From Siphonobacter aquaeclarae (GTDB taxonomy: Bacteria; Bacteroidota; Bacteroidia; Cytophagales; Spirosomataceae): 64,000 nt of DNA. How positions within the stretch are numbered: position 1 is the stretch's first letter; each line of letters begins with the position of its first letter. Positions 30,593 to 40,809 of the stretch are shown here, piece after piece. A program made the position numbers and the translations under genes. The notes under the pieces are model-generated. The model ran no database searches, was not told the origin of the DNA, and worked only from the letters and a program-made list of their open reading frames with translations. The DNA is taken from positions 310,001 through 374,000 of the forward strand of contig NZ_FNGS01000006.1 in assembly GCF_900103285.1 (NCBI RefSeq), given 5' to 3'.

Positions 30593-31780
30593 TCAGAACG
30601 GAAGATACGGAAAAACTTCGCCGGCGGCAAAGTCGGTCCGCCCGACAGGCAGCTCCAGAAACCCGGTGCATTCCAGCAGGTTAGCGAAATCGCCCGAGCC
30701 GGATCCTTTCAGTGGCCGGGCCACATGCCGGCCTTCTTCGTTATAATAGGTCGCTACCGGCATAAAGTACGTCAGATCCGGTTTAAAGATGACCTGTTCC
30801 GAAAGCGTGGCTACCGGTTTGCCTTTCGGCCCATGGCCCAGAAACGGGCGTACGTATTTCAAAAAACAGAGGAATGTTGATACCGGATTGCCGGGCAGGG
30901 CGAATACAGCTTTCCCGTCGGCCGTGGTTCCGAACCACAACGGTTTTCCCGGTCGCTGCGCTACCTGATGAAATTGCCGGGTGACGCCCAGCCGTTCCAG
31001 TACTTCCGGCAGGTAGTCCTTTTTCCCAGCGGAAACGCCGCCGGTCAGAATCAGGATATCGTGCTGCCGGAGGTAGGTCTGAAGCGCGCGGAAAAGACCG
31101 TCGGCATCGTCGCGCAGGTGTTGTATATCGCTTTTGATGCCTATTTCCCTGAGAGCGGCCGACAGCTGGTAGGTACTCGAACGGCGGATCTGATGGGGCA
31201 GTGGCGTTTCGTGTATGTCGACGAGCTCGTCTCCTGTCGAAACCAGGCAAACAGACGGATTCCGGTACACCTGAACCGACGGCCGGCCGACAGTCGCCAG
31301 AATAGCTACCTCCGGCGAGCCGATGCGCGTGCCCGCCTTGAGCAGGAGCGATCCTTCGGCGCGGTCTTCTCCTTTCCGGTGAATATTCTGGCCCGGAACA
31401 ACGCCTGCTTTCAGCGAAGCAAACCGGCTGCCGAAATGTTCAGAAAAAGCCAGGTCTTCGTACCGGACAACCGTATTAGTGCCTTCCGGAAGTACTGCTC
31501 CCGTCATGACTTCCACGGCTCCGCTTCGGGAAGCGAGTTTTCCGGCGGGTTCTCCGGCATACGTTGTCGCCTCGATACGATACATGCCTTCTTCAGCCCG
31601 GCCATCGAGCCAGAGTGCGATCCCGTCCATCGTGACGCGGTCGAAAGGCGGAAAAGCGCGGTCCGCCGCAATATCTTCCGCCAGTATCCGGCCGGGGCAC
31701 TGGTATAGGGGCACTGATTCGGTGGCAGGGACAGAACGGGCCGCGAGGACCTTTTCAAGGGCTTCGGCAACGGGGATCAT
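30593..31780 (-). CDS. moeA: Molybdopterin molybdotransferase MoeA
   Basis: ATG 31780 (MIPVAEALEKVL) is the natural start; the upstream frame is non-homologous. Typical segments are FPPFDRVTMDGIAL, GAVLPEGTNTVVRYED, STGDELVD, LRDDADGLF and ILTGGVSAGKKDYLPEVL, then LPGNPVSTFLCFLKYVRP. MoeA inserts molybdate into adenylylated molybdopterin. moaC and mobA follow nearby on the other strand, which supports the assignment. Confidence 0.93.
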   Translation of the reverse strand: MIPVAEALEKVLAARSVPATESVPLYQCPGRILAEDIAADRAFPPFDRVTMDGIALWLDGRAEEGMYRIEATTYAGEPAGKLASRSGAVEVMTGAVLPEGTNTVVRYEDLAFSEHFGSRFASLKAGVVPGQNIHRKGEDRAEGSLLLKAGTRIGSPEVAILATVGRPSVQVYRNPSVCLVSTGDELVDIHETPLPHQIRRSSTYQLSAALREIGIKSDIQHLRDDADGLFRALQTYLRQHDILILTGGVSAGKKDYLPEVLERLGVTRQFHQVAQRPGKPLWFGTTADGKAVFALPGNPVSTFLCFLKYVRPFLGHGPKGKPVATLSEQVIFKPDLTYFMPVATYYNEEGRHVARPLKGSGSGDFANLLECTGFLELPVGRTDFAAGEVFPYLPF

Positions 31781-31907
31781 GGTCGTTGAGGGGATAGTTG
31801 AGTCTTCAAATATGCCGGTCGTTCGCCGGAAAGGCAATTCCCGCATGCCTGAATGCTTTTAAATGTTGATTTTCTTGGCTCTATTTGCGGGTTGTCATTC
31901 CTGAATC

Positions 31908-34121
31908 ATGCAAAAACACTTCATTCTCTCAGCTCTACTACTATGCTTCGGCAGCGTGGCGGCACAGCCCCTGGCAAAGCCCTTTCCCTTCGGCCCGCAG
32001 CCGCTAACGGTCCTCGATGCCCGGCGTTTCCATTGGTCTGCCGACGGCAACGCACAGATTCAGATCGAGAACGGAGAAATAACCCAGACCGACGTCCGCT
32101 CCGGCGCGAAGACGGTCCTCGTCAAAAAAGAGCAGCTGACGCCTGCCGGTGCTTCGCAAGCGATTCACGTTCAGGCGTTTGAGTTTTTCCCCGCAGCAAA
32201 GAAAGTACTGCTGTATACCAACGGCCGCCGGGTATGGCGCTACGCGACCCGCGGCGATTACTGGTTGCTGGATCTGACTACCGGAACGCTGGCTAAATTG
32301 GGCAAGTCCCTGCCGGAAAGCTCCCTGATGTTTGCGAAACTGTCGCCCGACGGTACCAAAGCCGCCTACGTCTCGAAGCATAATCTCTATGTGGAAGACC
32401 TGAAATCCGGTGCAATACGTCCGCTCACGACCGACGGCACCGACCGGCTCATCAACGGTACCTTTGACTGGGTATACGAAGAGGAGCTGGATTGCCGGGA
32501 CGGATTCCGGTGGTCGCCCGACAGCAAGCGCATTGCTTTCTGGACGGTCGACGCCAGCAAAATCCGGAACTTCCTCATGATCAACAACACCGACTCGACG
32601 TATTCCTATACCGTTCCGGTGGAATACCCGAAGGCGGGAGAAAAACCGTCTCCGACGTTTGTCAAAACCGTAGACGTCGCTTCCGGCAAAATCACGCCGA
32701 TTCAGATTCCCGGCGAACCCGATAACAACCTCCTGCCGCGCATGGAGTGGATTCCGGGCAGTTCAGATCTGCTTATCCAGCAACTGAACCGCCGCCAGCA
32801 GGAAAGCAAACTGTACATTGCCAACGCCGCTACCGGCCAGGCAAACACCATTTTCACGGAAACAGATAATGCGTGGGTCGACGTGCGCAGCAACTGGGAA
32901 GACGGCGACATGACCAACTGGTACTGGCTGGCAGGAGGTAAGGAGTTTCTCTTCATGAGCGAAAAATCAGGCTGGCGTCACCTCTACAAAATCAACCGAG
33001 AAGGCAAGGAAAGCCAGCTGATCAACGAGCCGTTTGACATCATCAAGATTTATCAGGTGGATGAAAAAGGCGGTTTTGTGTACTTCTCCGCTTCGCCGGC
33101 CAATGCAACGCAGCAATACCTGTATCGCCTCCGGCTCGACGGAAAGGGAAAAGCCGAACGCCTCACACCTGCTGCCTATGCCGGTACCAACGACTATGAA
33201 GTGTCTCCCAATGGCGCCTTTGCCCATCACCGGTTTTCATCGGCTAACTCGCCTGCGTCCCAGGCGTTTGTGACCCTGCCGGCGCACAAAGCCGCCGACG
33301 GAAAGACCATCGCCGAAGTAAAGAAAACGAAGGGAAAAGTCGAATTTTTCCAGGTTACCACGTCAGAAGGCGTAACGATGGATGGCTGGATGGTGAAACC
33401 CGTCCCGTTTGATTCGACGAAGAAATACCCCATTGTTTTTTATGTATACGGTGAACCGGCAGCGACGACGGTCAATGATCAGTTTGGCGTAGGCAATGAC
33501 TTTCTGTTTCAGGGAGATATGGCCGGAAAAGGATATATCTATGTCTCGCTCGATAACCGGGGTACTCCCGCGCCCAAAGGTCGTGCCTGGCGCAAGGCGA
33601 TCTACCGCAGCAATGGAATCGTCAACGCCAAAGACCAGGCACTTGGAACGCAGGAAATCCTGAAATGGCCGTTTGTTGACAAAGACCGCGTAGCCATCTG
33701 GGGCTGGAGCGGCGGCGGTATGTCGACGCTCAACGCCCTCATGCAATACCCGGATATTTACCAGACAGGTATTGCGGTAGCAGCTATTTCAAGTCTCCGC
33801 CTGTACGATAATATTTATGAAGAACGGTACATGGGTATTCCGTCAGAAACAGCTGCCGACTACCTGAAAGGCTCGCCCATCAGCCATGTGAAGAACCTGA
33901 AAGGCAACCTGCTGTATATTCACGGTACCGGCGACGACAACGTACATTACCAGAATGCCGAAGTACTCATCAACGAGCTCGTGAAGGCCGGTAAGCTATT
34001 CAGCCTCATGATCTACCCCAACCGTACGCATAGTATTTCGGAAGGGCAGGGGACGTTCCAGCACCTGGGTAAAACGTACACCGACTACCTCCTGAAAAAC
34101 TGCCCTCCCGGCGCTAAATAG
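31908..34121 (+). CDS. S9 family (DPP4-type) dipeptidyl peptidase
   Basis: 737 residues with a signal peptide (FILSALLLCFGSVAA). An N-terminal eight-bladed propeller carries the double-Glu segment DWVYEEEL used to hold the substrate N-terminus. The C-terminal hydrolase has the catalytic Ser in GWSGGG (about 601), Asp in GTGDDNVH (about 676) and His in RTHSIS (about 708). It removes dipeptides, typically X-Pro, in the periplasm. It is transcribed away from moeA. Confidence 0.92.
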   Translation: MQKHFILSALLLCFGSVAAQPLAKPFPFGPQPLTVLDARRFHWSADGNAQIQIENGEITQTDVRSGAKTVLVKKEQLTPAGASQAIHVQAFEFFPAAKKVLLYTNGRRVWRYATRGDYWLLDLTTGTLAKLGKSLPESSLMFAKLSPDGTKAAYVSKHNLYVEDLKSGAIRPLTTDGTDRLINGTFDWVYEEELDCRDGFRWSPDSKRIAFWTVDASKIRNFLMINNTDSTYSYTVPVEYPKAGEKPSPTFVKTVDVASGKITPIQIPGEPDNNLLPRMEWIPGSSDLLIQQLNRRQQESKLYIANAATGQANTIFTETDNAWVDVRSNWEDGDMTNWYWLAGGKEFLFMSEKSGWRHLYKINREGKESQLINEPFDIIKIYQVDEKGGFVYFSASPANATQQYLYRLRLDGKGKAERLTPAAYAGTNDYEVSPNGAFAHHRFSSANSPASQAFVTLPAHKAADGKTIAEVKKTKGKVEFFQVTTSEGVTMDGWMVKPVPFDSTKKYPIVFYVYGEPAATTVNDQFGVGNDFLFQGDMAGKGYIYVSLDNRGTPAPKGRAWRKAIYRSNGIVNAKDQALGTQEILKWPFVDKDRVAIWGWSGGGMSTLNALMQYPDIYQTGIAVAAISSLRLYDNIYEERYMGIPSETAADYLKGSPISHVKNLKGNLLYIHGTGDDNVHYQNAEVLINELVKAGKLFSLMIYPNRTHSISEGQGTFQHLGKTYTDYLLKNCPPGAK

Positions 34122-34130
34122 TTCTGTTTC

Positions 34131-34163
34131 ACAGGGCCGGGAGCAGCGCTTCCGGCCTTTTTT
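34131..34163 (+). terminator. Terminator after the peptidase gene
   Basis: GGCCGG and CCGGCC pair around an 11-base loop, followed by TTTTTTAT. Confidence 0.75.
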
Positions 34164-34177
34164 ATATCTCCTTTCGT

Positions 34178-34750
34178 ATGTCTGCTATTTCCCAGGTACC
34201 CGCTGCATTTCCTGAAATCGACCGGCAAACCCGCGAATCAGGTTTTACCATGCCTTCCGAAATCCTGACCTGTTCCCTGCTTCGTACCCTGGCGGCATCC
34301 AAGCCCGCCGGGCGTTTTCTGGAGCTGGGTACGGGTACCGGTTTATCTACGGCGTGGCTGCTCGATGGAATGGATGCTGCTTCTACGCTGGTATCCGTCG
34401 ATAATGCCGCCGAATTTCTTGACATTGCTATCCGGAATCTGGGAACCGATTCCCGCGCTGACTTTGTTTGCCGCGACGGGGGAGAATGGCTGGAAGAGAA
34501 CCAACATTCCCGTTTTGACTTTATTTTTGCCGATACCTGGCACGGAAAGTATCTCCTGCTTGACGAAGCTCTCGCTTTGCTGAATCCCGGCGGTATGTAT
34601 TTCATCGACGATATGCTGCCGCAGGCCAACTGGCCGGAAGGGCATGATCTCAAGGTAGCGAACCTGCGTGCGGTACTTGCGGCACGGTCTGATCTCGACG
34701 TAACAGAACTGGATTGGGCCAGCGGCCTGATCATCGCCGTAAAAAAATAA
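34178..34750 (+). CDS. Class I SAM-dependent O-methyltransferase
   Basis: 190 residues with the SAM-binding motif I FLELGTGTGLSTAWL, acidic motif II LVSVDNAAE, and FIFADTWHGKYLLLDEALALLNPGG as in caffeoyl-CoA/catechol O-methyltransferase-like proteins. Substrate unknown. It precedes moaC by 4 bases, so it shares the molybdenum-cofactor transcript without an obvious functional link. Confidence 0.8.
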   Translation: MSAISQVPAAFPEIDRQTRESGFTMPSEILTCSLLRTLAASKPAGRFLELGTGTGLSTAWLLDGMDAASTLVSVDNAAEFLDIAIRNLGTDSRADFVCRDGGEWLEENQHSRFDFIFADTWHGKYLLLDEALALLNPGGMYFIDDMLPQANWPEGHDLKVANLRAVLAARSDLDVTELDWASGLIIAVKK

Positions 34751-34754
34751 CCGA

Positions 34755-35225
34755 ATGTCTCTCAGCCATTTAGATGCCCAGTCGAATCCGACGATGGTCG
34801 ACGTGGGCGACAAAGCCATCACCCGCCGGACGGCTACCGCCCGCAGTATCGTGGTACTGCCCGATGCGGTCTTGGCGGCGTTGCAGGACGGCGATATCCG
34901 GACCAAAAAGGGTCCTGTATTCCACACCGCGATCATCGCCGGGACAATGGGGGCGAAGAAGACGGCTGAACTGATTCCGTTCTGCCACCCGTTGGGTCTC
35001 GACTCCTGTAAGTTTTCGATTACGGTGGAAGGAAACGAAGTCGTCATCGACTGTACCTGCGCACTGGAAGCAAAAACGGGAGTAGAGATGGAAGCGCTGA
35101 CAGGAGCTACAGTAGCCGCCCTGACGTTGTACGATATGTGTAAAGCATTATCGCACGATATCGTCATTAAAGAGACCAGATTGCTGGTGAAAACCGGAGG
35201 CAAGTCCGACTATGCGCACGCCTGA
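34755..35225 (+). CDS. moaC: Cyclic pyranopterin monophosphate synthase MoaC
   Basis: 156 residues that match MoaC throughout: MVDVGDKAITRRTATA near the start, GTMGAKKTAELIPFCHPL, and VEMEALTGATVAALTLYDMCKAL with the catalytic region. It acts in the first step of molybdenum-cofactor synthesis with MoaA. MoaA and MoaE/MoaD are not in this window. Confidence 0.95.
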   Translation: MSLSHLDAQSNPTMVDVGDKAITRRTATARSIVVLPDAVLAALQDGDIRTKKGPVFHTAIIAGTMGAKKTAELIPFCHPLGLDSCKFSITVEGNEVVIDCTCALEAKTGVEMEALTGATVAALTLYDMCKALSHDIVIKETRLLVKTGGKSDYAHA

Positions 35226-35237
35226 GCCAATACAAAC

Positions 35238-35816
35238 GTGGAAAATCCTGTACAGCCGAGCCCGCCTTTGTGGGGATTAGTCCTCGCCGGAGGACAAAGC
35301 AGTCGCATGGGATTCGACAAGGCCTGGCTGAAATACGGTGGTTCGCCGCAGTGGCAGGTCGTAACGCGTTTGCTGGAACAGGTATGCGAGCGTGTGCTGG
35401 TATCAGTCCGGCCGGAGCAGCTGCAACCGGATGGTATCGAAGTGATTCCGGATACGCGGAGGGCTGGACCGTTGGGAGGAGTCCTCTCTGCGTTTCAGCG
35501 GAAGCCGGACGCAGCCTGGCTGGTAGTGGCGGTGGATATGCCGTTTTTGTCGGAAAAATCGCTGGAATACCTGGTCTCTCACCGGGATATCAGCCGCATT
35601 GCGACAGCCTTTCTTGCGTCCGACGGCCTCCCCGAGCCATTGGTGACTATTTTTGAACCTTCCGGATTTTCTTTGTTACTTGACTTTTACAACCGGAATC
35701 ATCTAAGCTTGCGTAAGTTCCTGCTGAACGCGGAGGCAAAGCTGCTTCAACCGGTAGCGCCCGACGAGCTGACGAGTATCGATACGCCCGGGCAATACCG
35801 GCAGGCGACCGAATAA
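35238..35816 (+). CDS. mobA: Molybdenum cofactor guanylyltransferase MobA
   Basis: GTG 35238 start, 192 residues. It has the nucleotidyltransferase opening LVLAGGQSSRMGFDKAWLKYGG, then GPLGGVLSAFQ and VVAVDMPFLSE. MobA adds GMP to molybdopterin. It lies 12 bases after moaC and 30 before the mscS-like gene. Confidence 0.9.
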   Translation: MENPVQPSPPLWGLVLAGGQSSRMGFDKAWLKYGGSPQWQVVTRLLEQVCERVLVSVRPEQLQPDGIEVIPDTRRAGPLGGVLSAFQRKPDAAWLVVAVDMPFLSEKSLEYLVSHRDISRIATAFLASDGLPEPLVTIFEPSGFSLLLDFYNRNHLSLRKFLLNAEAKLLQPVAPDELTSIDTPGQYRQATE

Positions 35817-35846
35817 TTCAGCGGGATTCATACCGTTCTTGCCCGA

Positions 35847-37013
35847 ATGGAACAATTTCAGGAGTTGTTGGATAAGTACTTGCCAGGAAATAACTGGACC
35901 GATTTTTTATGGTTTGCAGGCATACTGCTCGTGGGAACGCTGTTGCGGCGACCGATAGGGCGCATGCTCAGCGGCTGGATGTTCGGCATTGTACGCGGAA
36001 TATCAAAAGATACCCACCTGGCTGTTCAGGATTTTGTAACGCTGCTCCGGAGGCCAGTCGAACTCCTGTTCATGCTGGTAATCATCTACGTAGCGTTTGA
36101 TCTGCTGCGTTTTCCGGTGGAATGGGGGTTGGCGAAGAAAGAAGAGTTCGGGCTGCGGCTGATTCTCTCCAAAGGTTTTCAGTGTGTGTCTATCCTCGCT
36201 GTGACGTGGATGCTGGTCCGGTTCATCAAGTTTCTGGCGCTGGTATTTACCAAACGGGCGGAGCGGACGGAGACGAAGGTCGACGACCAGCTTGTTCCCT
36301 TTATCAAAGACCTGCTCATTGTCCTGGTCGTGATCATGAGCGGGCTGATCATTGTAGGACAGGTCTTCAATATCGACATCGCCACGCTGGTAGCCGGGCT
36401 GGGAATCGGCGGGATCGCGATCGCGCTGGCGGCAAAGGAAACCCTTGAAAACCTGCTGGCGTCGTTTACGATTCTGGTAGACGGTTCGTTTGTCGTAGGA
36501 GACGCCGTTCAGATCGGACAGACAACGGGCGACGTGGAAAAAATCGGATTCCGGAGTACGCGGATCCGGACAGTGGATGGCAGTCTGGTAACGGTACCAA
36601 ACCGCCTGATTGTCTCCCAAACGCTTGAAAACCAGACCCAGCGGGAGTTTCGGCGGGCGAAGTTTGCGTTGAAACTTGACGTAGGTACCTCTGCGGAGTC
36701 CTTACAAAAGATTGTCACCGAAATTCAGGAGGCGGTGGAAGGGCATGAACTGACCCGCAGGAAGCCCGGAATCGTGCGTTTTGAAGGATTTGGCGACCAG
36801 TCGTTTGATATCATGGTCATCTACCACGTCGAAACAATGGATTTCCGTATTTACAACCACGTGAAAGAGGCGTTGAATTTTCAGATTCTCCAGATTGTCC
36901 GGAAAAACCATGTCCGTTTTGCAAGTCCGATGAGTACCATCCGCCTGCGCACCGATGTGAACCTGCCCGGTACCGACCTGCCGGGATCAGCCGGAACCAC
37001 GTTAACCAGCTGA
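35847..37013 (+). CDS. MscS-family mechanosensitive ion channel
   Basis: 388 residues. Several N-terminal membrane helices, then the pore helix and beta domain: VAGLGIGGIAIALAAKETLENLLASFTILVDGSFVVGD, followed by VEKIGFRSTRIRTVDGSLVTVPN. This is the conserved MscS core, which opens under membrane tension to release solutes. The C-terminal alpha/beta domain is present and complete. Confidence 0.92.
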   Translation: MEQFQELLDKYLPGNNWTDFLWFAGILLVGTLLRRPIGRMLSGWMFGIVRGISKDTHLAVQDFVTLLRRPVELLFMLVIIYVAFDLLRFPVEWGLAKKEEFGLRLILSKGFQCVSILAVTWMLVRFIKFLALVFTKRAERTETKVDDQLVPFIKDLLIVLVVIMSGLIIVGQVFNIDIATLVAGLGIGGIAIALAAKETLENLLASFTILVDGSFVVGDAVQIGQTTGDVEKIGFRSTRIRTVDGSLVTVPNRLIVSQTLENQTQREFRRAKFALKLDVGTSAESLQKIVTEIQEAVEGHELTRRKPGIVRFEGFGDQSFDIMVIYHVETMDFRIYNHVKEALNFQILQIVRKNHVRFASPMSTIRLRTDVNLPGTDLPGSAGTTLTS

Positions 37014-37072
37014 TTGCAGGGCGGAATCACCTTAAAAATAGGGAATTGCCGCAACAAAGTAGGAGGGACGTA

Positions 37073-37104
37073 TTGACATTGTAAGGGAAAACGTTGTACC
37101 TTTG
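37073..37104 (+). promoter_or_regulatory. Promoter of rho
   Basis: TTGACA at 37073 and TACCTTTG at 37097-37104 match the Bacteroidota TTG...TAnnTTTG consensus. About 170 bases of leader follow before the ATG, room for autogenous attenuation as known for rho leaders in other bacteria. Apart from this the 265-base gap holds no gene. Confidence 0.7.
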
Positions 37105-37278
37105 CACTAATACGTCTTGCATTTCCGTTCATAGCATCAGATCGCTCCCCGTATTCTTCCCCGGATTCACTGGCAGCCTCCATCCTCTGATGGGTGAAAT
37201 CAACAAAGATCAAGCGATTCCCTTATTCACCTAACTTCTTTTTTTGTTTCCGGCACGTCCGTTATTGATACTTTCTGC

Positions 37279-39114
37279 ATGTATACATCTGAAGAGCTTA
37301 GTCTGCGGCTGCTGTCTGAACTGAGAGCAATCGCAAGGGAGTTGAATATTTCCAGTCCGACACAACTGTCTAAAACAGAACTGATTAGCAAAATTATCGA
37401 GCGGCAGGCGCCTGCGCCGGCAGCCGCCGAATCCACCAATATGTCATCACCATCCGATAAACCACGGGCACGCCGTTCCCGGAAAGCACCGGAAGCGGAA
37501 CCCACCGATACCCACACGCCTCAGGAACCGATTACAGAAGTACCCGCCGCCGAAGTGATTGCCGAACCGGTTGCCGAAGCAGCCGCTGATTCAGAGCCGG
37601 CTCGTCACAAACGGGCGCGCATCCGCCGTTCGGGCGCCTCAGACGTGGATTTCCCGCCGCTGCCCGCCGAACTGGCAGAAAAAATTGCCCCGAAACCGGC
37701 TCCGAAAGCAGAAGAAGTACCTTTTGAACCGGTAGAAGAAATAGATTTTCCGGCCGAACTCGAAAATGATTTTTCCCTGGACGAAGCCTACCAGGCAACC
37801 ATGGAAGTCATGCCCGAGACGATCCCCGGAGAAGCAGGTGTAGCAGAGGCCGTTGTGCCGGCGCCCGTAAATCCGAATACCCCGCGCGACCGTGAAGGCC
37901 GTACCGACGAAAACGGTCAGCCGCTTCAGCCCAATCCCCGGGCGCAACAACTTCAGCAGCAGGTCAAGCGCAATTACAACCAGCATATCCGCGAATTTGA
38001 TGGTCTTATCGAGAACGAGGGTGTACTCGAAATCATGTCGGACGGTGGCTACGGCTTCCTGCGCTCCGCTGATTACAACTACCTCGCTTCTCCTGACGAT
38101 ATCTACGTTTCTCCTTCTCAGATCAAACTTTTCGGGCTGAAAACCGGCGATACCGTCCGCGGCGCCATCCGCCCGCCGAAAGAAGGAGAGAAGTACTTCG
38201 CGTTGCTGCGCGTGTCTTCCGTCAACGGAAAAACCACCGAAGAAATCCGCGACCGGATTCCCTTCGAATACCTGACGCCGCTGTTCCCGACTGAAAAACT
38301 GAACCTGTTCACCACCGGCCGCGAATATTCGACCCGGATTCTGGACCTGTTCTCGCCGATCGGTAAAGGGCAACGCGGGATGATCGTCGCGCAACCGAAG
38401 ACCGGTAAGACGGTGTTACTCAAGGAAGTAGCAAACGCCATTGCCAAAAACCACCCGGAAGTTTTCCTCATTATCCTGCTGATCGACGAACGCCCAGAAG
38501 AAGTCACGGACATGCAACGCAGCGTGAAGGCGGAAGTGATTTCATCGACGTTTGACGAGCAGGCCGAACGCCATGTGAAAGTATCGAGCATGGTACTCGA
38601 AAAAGCCAAGCGTATGGTCGAGTGCGGTCACGACGTCGTGATTCTCCTCGATTCCATTACCCGTCTGGCCCGCGCCTACAACACCGTGGTACCTTCGTCC
38701 GGCAAGATCCTCTCCGGCGGGGTGGATGCCAACGCGCTTCACAAACCGAAGCGCTTCTTCGGAGCGGCGCGGAACGTGGAAAACGGTGGTTCTCTGACCA
38801 TTATCGCCACAGCGCTGATCGAAACCGGCAGCCGGATGGATGAAGTTATTTTCGAAGAATTCAAGGGCACGGGTAACATGGAACTCCAGCTCGACCGGAA
38901 ACTGGCGAACCGCCGTATTTTCCCGGCGATCGACGTTCCGGCGTCCGGTACCCGTCGCGAAGACCTGCTCATGGACCCCGAAACGCTCAAGCGCGTCTGG
39001 ATTCTGCGCAAGTACATGTCCGATATGAACTCCGTCGAAGCCATGGAATTCCTGCTCGAAAAGATGCGCGGTACGCGGTCCAACGAAGAATTCCTGCTGT
39101 CGATGAACCGATAA
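37279..39114 (+). CDS. rho: Transcription termination factor Rho
   Basis: 611 residues, longer than the usual 420. An N-terminal SAP-like segment ([18 protein letters not shown]) is followed by a long Glu/Pro/Ala- and Arg-rich insert (about 55-225), as in many Bacteroidota. Then come the RNA-binding domain ([20 protein letters not shown]), Walker A ([11 protein letters not shown]), [18 protein letters not shown], and the Q- and R-loop region ([33 protein letters not shown]). It is an ATP-driven RNA helicase that ends transcription. Confidence 0.96.
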   Translation: MYTSEELSLRLLSELRAIARELNISSPTQLSKTELISKIIERQAPAPAAAESTNMSSPSDKPRARRSRKAPEAEPTDTHTPQEPITEVPAAEVIAEPVAEAAADSEPARHKRARIRRSGASDVDFPPLPAELAEKIAPKPAPKAEEVPFEPVEEIDFPAELENDFSLDEAYQATMEVMPETIPGEAGVAEAVVPAPVNPNTPRDREGRTDENGQPLQPNPRAQQLQQQVKRNYNQHIREFDGLIENEGVLEIMSDGGYGFLRSADYNYLASPDDIYVSPSQIKLFGLKTGDTVRGAIRPPKEGEKYFALLRVSSVNGKTTEEIRDRIPFEYLTPLFPTEKLNLFTTGREYSTRILDLFSPIGKGQRGMIVAQPKTGKTVLLKEVANAIAKNHPEVFLIILLIDERPEEVTDMQRSVKAEVISSTFDEQAERHVKVSSMVLEKAKRMVECGHDVVILLDSITRLARAYNTVVPSSGKILSGGVDANALHKPKRFFGAARNVENGGSLTIIATALIETGSRMDEVIFEEFKGTGNMELQLDRKLANRRIFPAIDVPASGTRREDLLMDPETLKRVWILRKYMSDMNSVEAMEFLLEKMRGTRSNEEFLLSMNR

Positions 39115-39132
39115 ACGTGTAGTGTTACCGGT

Positions 39133-39166
39133 AAAAAAGCCCGACCCTCCCGGCCGGGCTTTTTTA
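39133..39166 (+). terminator. Terminator of rho
   Basis: AAAAAAGCCCG and CGGGCTTTTTT pair around a GC-rich loop with a T tract. Confidence 0.85.
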
Positions 39167-39290
39167 TGACCGGGCGACGGGTATTTTTTTCAGGGGATAT
39201 TTGTATTTGTCGCCCTATTCTTGTTGCTTTCCGGCGATCTGCCGCCTTCCCTGATAATTCATCCTAATCTGTTTCTCAACCTTACATTCT

Positions 39291-40259
39291 ATGTCAGCTG
39301 TCAAAACTCTCGCCTGGTTCGGGCTAATCGGCTGGATGGCAGGGGGGACTTACTGGCACGTTTGCCGGATCAAACAACTCTGCGACGGCAATCCTGCGCC
39401 TACGGTGGCGGTCAGCGAGCCGGAGTTCTCCGTTCCGTCCCTGGATATTGAGGACGGTAAACTGTCCCTTCATTCGCCCTTTAACGTTGCTTTTCACCGG
39501 TCCGGTGCCCAGGCAGGTCTGGAAGCCGTCAAGCCTCAGCTGGATGCGCTCGCGGCCTACCTGAAGGCCAATCCCCGCCGGAAACTGACCCTAACGGGTT
39601 ATTATTCTTCCCAGGAAGAAAACACGACACCCTTCGAAAACCTTGGCCTGGCCCGGGCAGACGCCCTGCGCCAGTACCTGATCGCGCTGGGCGTACCCGC
39701 CGATCAGTTGCTGACCGAAGGCAAACTGCTGGACAACCTGGCTTTCAGCCCGCAGGATTCTACCTACGGCGCCGGTTTTGCGTTTGAGGCCGGCGAGCCT
39801 GTGGCGAAAGTAACCGAAGCGCCCGCCGTTCCGGCCGAGCCTGCCACGCCTCCGGCTGCGCTGGAAAAACCGAAAGGCGAAACGGAGCAGGAACTGGCCG
39901 CTTCCGAAAAATTCGAAAGCATCTTCAAGACAATGGACCTCTACTTCCCCCTCGGCAGCAGCGAGTACATCAAGACGGAAGAGAACCGGAAGTTCTTCGA
40001 CGAGGCCAAAAAATACCTCACAGCGCATCCCGGAAAGAAGCTTTTCCTGACCGGCCATACCGACAGCGAAGGGCCTGATGACGTCAACCTGAACCTGTCC
40101 AAACGCCGCGCCGAAGCCGTGAAGAAGGCTTTTGAACGGAAAGGCATCAAAGCCACGCAGCTGCTGGCCGACGGCAAAGGGGAGACTCAGCCGATAGCCG
40201 ACAACGCCACCCGGGCCGGTCGTAAGGCCAACCGCCGCGTATCCATCCTCGTCAAGTAA
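39291..40259 (+). CDS. OmpA-family peptidoglycan-binding protein
   Basis: 322 residues. One N-terminal hydrophobic segment, a first OmpA-like domain (ANPRRKLTLTGYYSSQEENTTPFENLGLARADALRQYL), an Ala/Pro/Glu linker (about 170-200) and a second, complete OmpA domain (FLTGHTDSEGPDDVNLNLSKRRAEAVKKAFERKGI ... NRRVSILVK). OmpA domains hold the diaminopimelate of peptidoglycan. The gene is followed by two HhH genes in the same direction, 22 bases away. Confidence 0.85.
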   Translation: MSAVKTLAWFGLIGWMAGGTYWHVCRIKQLCDGNPAPTVAVSEPEFSVPSLDIEDGKLSLHSPFNVAFHRSGAQAGLEAVKPQLDALAAYLKANPRRKLTLTGYYSSQEENTTPFENLGLARADALRQYLIALGVPADQLLTEGKLLDNLAFSPQDSTYGAGFAFEAGEPVAKVTEAPAVPAEPATPPAALEKPKGETEQELAASEKFESIFKTMDLYFPLGSSEYIKTEENRKFFDEAKKYLTAHPGKKLFLTGHTDSEGPDDVNLNLSKRRAEAVKKAFERKGIKATQLLADGKGETQPIADNATRAGRKANRRVSILVK

Positions 40260-40281
40260 GGACTCCTAACCAGACCGAACC

Positions 40282-40800
40282 ATGTACGAACATTTTAACC
40301 CCCTGAACCTCGAAAACGCCTGGCTGCAGCACCTGATTCTGTTTGCTGTGGCAGGGGTACTCGGGTATATCATCGGCTATCAGCGGAGTAAGATCCGCCT
40401 GAACGACTACTTCGGGCACCTGGCCCGCCTGGAAGCCGACCTCGCCCAGTGCTTCAAAATGAAGACGCAGCCGGCGGCTCCCGCAGCCAAACCGGCGAAA
40501 ATCGCTGAACCGCTGCCTGTCGTTGCGGCGGCTCCGGCTCCGGAAATAGACGATCTCAAAAAAATCGAAGGCATCGGCCCGAAAATCGAACAGATTCTGC
40601 ACGAAAGCGGCATCCGGACCTTTGCGCAGTTGTCGCAGACCGAACCGGCGCATATCATGGAGCTTCTCCGGGCTGCCGGACCGCAGTTTCAGATCCACGA
40701 TCCCGGTACCTGGCCCGACCAGGCCCGGTTGGCGGCCCAGGGCAAATGGGACGAGCTCAAAGTTTGGCAGGATGAACTCAACAAAGGCAAATCAGTCTGA
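40282..40800 (+). CDS. Membrane-anchored helix-hairpin-helix protein, copy 1 (172 aa)
   Basis: An N-terminal hydrophobic segment (LQHLILFAVAGVLGYIIGYQ), a short helical linker with Ala/Pro, and a C-terminal HhH-type domain (DLKKIEGIGPKIEQILHESGIRTFAQLSQTEP), ending DPGTWPDQARLAAQGKWDELKVWQDELNKGK. The C-terminal 80 residues are nearly identical to the next protein. HhH motifs usually bind DNA or mediate assembly, but here they are attached to a membrane anchor. Confidence 0.75.
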   Translation: MYEHFNPLNLENAWLQHLILFAVAGVLGYIIGYQRSKIRLNDYFGHLARLEADLAQCFKMKTQPAAPAAKPAKIAEPLPVVAAAPAPEIDDLKKIEGIGPKIEQILHESGIRTFAQLSQTEPAHIMELLRAAGPQFQIHDPGTWPDQARLAAQGKWDELKVWQDELNKGKSV

Positions 40801-40809
40801 CCCTCAACC